A stretch of 64,000 bases of DNA from Thermothielavioides terrestris NRRL 8126 (taxonomy: Eukaryota > Ascomycota > Sordariomycetes > Sordariales > Chaetomiaceae): positions 3,457,501-3,521,500 of the forward strand of contig NC_016459.1 in NCBI RefSeq assembly GCF_000226115.1, given 5' to 3'. Below, piece after piece: positions 60,533 through 64,000 of this stretch. Made by a program: the position numbers and the translations under genes. The first letter of the stretch is position 1; the number at the start of each line of letters is the position of its first letter. The notes under the pieces were generated by a model that saw only the letters and a list, made by a program, of their open reading frames with translations, did no database searches and was not told where the DNA came from.

Positions 60533-60578
60533 GTCGCTTTGTAGCGACCTACACTAGGCCAAGTCGCCCTAGGGCGAC
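60533..60578 (+). repeat. Dyad-symmetric GC repeats in element E
   Basis: Hairpin GTCGCT-TTGT-AGCGAC at 60533-60548 and a perfect 16-bp palindrome GTCGCCCTAGGGCGAC at 60563-60578. They lie within a longer stretch (about 60510-60640) of imperfect repeats containing CTAGGCTACGTCGCTT. It is GC-rich compared with the AT-rich element around it. Confidence 0.75.
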
Positions 60579-63272
60579 CTTTACTAAGGCGAGCCGCTTT
60601 AGGATAGCTAACGCTAGGCTACGTCGCTTCTTAGGCGGCCCCTCGGCGCCGGTAGCTATAATCTAAACGACCTAAGCGACCTAGACGATAGGGATAGTAG
60701 ACGTCGTCTAAACAACTATTTAAACAACTATCTACCTTTTCCACTTTATTCTCTAAACCGCGATTACTAAAAGTATTCCTATAATACCGTAGGCACTAGA
60801 GGTAGCCGATCTATCTCTACCTTTAAAATTAAGTGCAACGATATTAGTACTTTTAATCCTAGTTACAAAGACCTTGACGATATAGGCATCGGTATAGATA
60901 GTAAGAACGTGATTTTTACTAATATCTATTGCTTTATCTAGCGTTTATCAACTTTTCTAGAAGACCTCGACATTGGCTACAATATAGCTTAGTAAATCCT
61001 ATACCTCTTGCCTATAGTTCTCGCTAGCTAAGCCCTCCTTTAGTAGAATAGCGAAGTTACTATATAAGAGTATTTATAGTAGCGTTAAGCTAGCCTTTAT
61101 ATAGTCTTTAATCAATTAGTAAAGCGTTTTATAATAGATCGCTAAGTAGCTATCGACAAGTTTAACCGAGGACGGTTAACTATTAGATATATGGTAGAGA
61201 ACCTCGACGCTCTAATGAACTTCTTTTAAAAGAAGTTACGTTTTATATATATAGTAGGCTAGATTAATTATAATAATTTAAACTAGTATCACACTATAGG
61301 CATTATCTATAACCGTTTAGACTCGACTATTATATCTTGTTTTCTATAGCCTAAAACGAAGTATACTCTAGTGTACTATATATATATAAAATTATAGAAG
61401 TTCGACTTATATTTGTTACTATAGTTCACGACAAGTTCCTAGAGTTGAAGAAGTCTTTGCTTATAAATAAGTCTACTATTTTCAGTAATACTAAGTCTAA
61501 TAAGAAGCTCTCTAGATACGCTAATCGCTATAGCAACGACCACTAGAACTACGACGATAATCGCTATAACTAAGATTGTAATCAAAGTGGTAAGTACCGT
61601 CTAGATCACTGTGATTCTAAGTATAACGATTGAGCCTAAGACTAAGTACACTTTATCGACGATGCTAATTCGAAGACGTTATCCGATTTGGAAGCCGATG
61701 ACGAAGCCGAGGCCGATTACAAGTTATCCGTTTCCGATAGTACCGACAAGTCAGATATTGCTTATATAGCTTACAATTTAAAGCTAACCTACTATAAGTA
61801 CTATTAGATATTTAATATAGTTCCTACTACTAATGTATATATCTATATCTATAGTAAGACAATCGTTCCTAAGAGTATTTGCTACTATTAAGACAATTAG
61901 GCCAACCTAGGCCGTCGAACTTACAGGTATTACGATACTTTGTTTAACTCCTAGAACTAGCTCTTTAAGTATTTGAAGACCTATTTAGTAGCTACTTCTA
62001 GCTCTATTAAGTGCTTAGAGTAGGCAACCACTGTCGCTAAGGATGCTTTAGAGGATGATATCCTACTTGCCGAAGGCTCTAGTTCTACTATAGATTTCAT
62101 TGTTAACTTAGAAGTGCAAAAGGCCTTTAAAGTAGCTAACCTAAGTATTAATAGCCTATATAGCGCCTATACCTACTTATACGTCAAGGCCTACGCGTAA
62201 CCTAGCTACAAAGACCTAGAAGTTTGCCTTGATCTAGGTGCTAGCTATTCGATTATCGATAAGACTTTCCTAAATACCTTCGAGTACTCGACTAAGCGCT
62301 GCAATAGCCGAATTTATAGTATTGGAAAGACTTTGCCTACCTAGTAGGCAACCTTTGTCATTTACTTACTAGGCGTTATTGCTACTAGCCTAGTACTCCT
62401 TAAGTTTACTTAGTCCGCCTAGGTAGTAGATAAGCTATTTGCTAACCTTCTATTAGGAGCCAACTTCCTAGATCTATATTAGGCCTCTATCAACTATAGT
62501 ATAAAAATCGCTAGCCTATATAGTATCCTAGGAGGATTTAATATACTATTCACTATATATACTTAGACGTTCCCCTATATATATAAGGTTAAGACTATAT
62601 ACGCTATTATCTTATAGCTTAAATAGAAAGCGTTCGTCGCTATAGAATATAAGCCTCTCTTAATAGATTAGTCTATAATATTTAACGCTCGCTATCCGGC
62701 TATACTAAATGCCGTTGTTAACGCTAAGACCCCTAAAGTAGTAGCTCTTAAAAACCTAACTAAGGGAGTTTTTACTATTCTAAAGCACTACCCTAGTAGC
62801 TAAATCGAGAATACTAACGATAGCGGTTATATTGCCTATTCCTAGGAGATAGCCTTTATAGTATTAACTATAGCGACCGCCTTAATAGCTATATTGTCTA
62901 CCGCTATAAGCGCTAGTTTAGTTTAGACCGCTATTTAGTATACTAGCCCTAGCGTATCAACTATATTCGATATATATAGCCTAGTTTATACTATTCTAGG
63001 AGACTTTATACAATTTATAAGCAATGTTTCGTCCTAGATCCTAGTATCTTCGTAAGATTTATTAGAGCTATCGACGCTTTATAGCGATATAGTATATTAA
63101 CTAACTACTTTATCTAAATCTAGGACTATATTATACTAATTAGTACACCTACTGGGCTAGCCTACCTAGCTAGCATTGCGCTAATTGATCTAGGATCCTA
63201 GCATTGAAGGCTATACTAATAGGTGTAATCTAAGCTCTAAGCCTATATGCCTAGATTCTACTAATAGGCGTA

Positions 63273-63522
63273 TAATATAGGGCAGGAGGAACAGGGGGGC
63301 TATATGACCTATATGTCTATGTACGTAGATTAGATAAAGGTGCTCTGCGCCCCGCGTTGCAGACTTTGCAGCGCTAGGCCTATTCGGGCAGGCGGTATAC
63401 GTATATATGTTCTGCCCTACAGACATATATTTCTTAGCGCACTACCGCCTAGATCTTCGATTTACTACGATTATAAATCTATATCTTGTTATTCTACATA
63501 TCTACGGCACTTTTCTATATCA
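63273..63522 (+). repeat. LTR E2
   Basis: 250 bp, 4382 bp after E1 and in the same orientation. It starts TAATATAGGGCAGG and ends CTATATCA. The core hairpin persists with one G-T wobble (63354-63361, 63367-63374). It is followed by the primer-binding site and internal start of a further E copy. Confidence 0.85.
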
Positions 63523-64000
63523 AGTAGTAGCTACAACTATAAGATTATTGACTTGATTATTCCTTTATTATTATTAATCAACTAGCCTACGTAGCGGCTT
63601 TGCCAATAGTAGTAGCTAGTTGAACCTCCGCTTTCTTCATATAGCGACTTAACGAGGTCGATAGCGTTGAAGGCACCTAATCTATTTTGAACGACAGTTT
63701 AATCGAAGAGCCTCGATTGCATAGCGGTTTTACCAATAGCGATTGCGATCTTTAGCTATTGATCGATTAGTCTATATAGCGGCGATCGCCGACAGTATCG
63801 CCAATAGCAGTGGCCAATCAACTATCTAGTTCTTCTTGTATAGCGGCGACGGCCAATAGCGATTAGAACACCCTTTTTCCTAGCCCAACGACGAACCTTT
63901 TAGTAGGCCTTCGTCAACTATTATTATATTAATAAGACGCTTATTCGACCTAGTTTCTATAGTTTAAACTAAAGCAATAGTTAAGATAGCCGATTATAGC

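Larger units (their letters stand above)
58891..64000 (+). mobile_element. LTR retrotransposon E (gag-protease), with a second same-family LTR and body start
   Basis: Plus-strand element with an LTR at 58891-59140, then two bases and a primer-binding site, TGGTAGCTACGAC. Degraded gag follows at about 59600-61700. A zinc-knuckle-like segment lies at about 61577-61618, and a retropepsin with DLGAS at 62231-62245 and NLLLGANFLDLY near 62445 resembles protease regions of fungal gypsy elements. No RT, RNase H or integrase motif follows before the next LTR at 63273-63522, after which the primer-binding site and internal start repeat to the window end. All frames carry RIP-type stops. This is either a self-nested insertion or a tandem array. 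Confidence 0.75.

Overview
The window looks like nuclear DNA of a filamentous ascomycete (Pezizomycotina; I cannot name the genus). Two GC-rich gene islands with short introns (GTRNGT donors, CTAAC/CTGAC branch points) sit between long AT-rich blocks of LTR retrotransposons. The blocks show the signature of repeat-induced point mutation (RIP): CpA/TpG is depleted in favour of TpA, and reading frames are broken almost only by TAG and TAA.

Layout. 1-14868: a RIP-mutated Ty3/gypsy element (A, minus, running off the left edge) and a Ty1/copia element (F, minus), with a broken plus-strand reading frame between them. 14869-18870: gene island 1, a class I methyltransferase and a secreted haem-thiolate chloroperoxidase, convergent. 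18871-41573: a plus-strand copia element (copia B) with 218-bp LTRs. It was split by a minus-strand gypsy (gypsy B), which was split in its reverse transcriptase by another minus-strand gypsy (gypsy C). Two solo LTRs of the gypsy A family landed in the stack. Target-site duplications support each layer. 41574-53751: gene island 2, with a secreted protein of three repeated modules, a fungal HeLo-like/STAND N-terminal coiled-coil protein with a one-base frameshift, and a siderophore-iron transporter with two exact iron-regulator GATA motifs upstream. 53752-58890: a second copy of the copia B family, minus strand. 58891-64000: a gag-protease element (E) followed by a second LTR and the start of the same element again.

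The target duplication around copia B (GTACG/GTACA) means islands 1 and 2 were once contiguous, so one locus was pushed 22.7 kb apart. No biosynthetic cluster is evident. The genes suggest secretion (chloroperoxidase, modular secreted protein), iron uptake, and a possible signalling or heterokaryon-incompatibility-like function.

The least expected signal is that three elements whose pol genes lie on the minus strand (F, gypsy B, gypsy C) carry plus-strand protein-like reading frames between the end of pol and the 3' LTR side. They are broken only or almost only by RIP-type stops, and one contains a good spliceosomal intron. Two genes (methyltransferase and chloroperoxidase) and the transporter needed splicing to be read correctly; exon coordinates are given in their entries.
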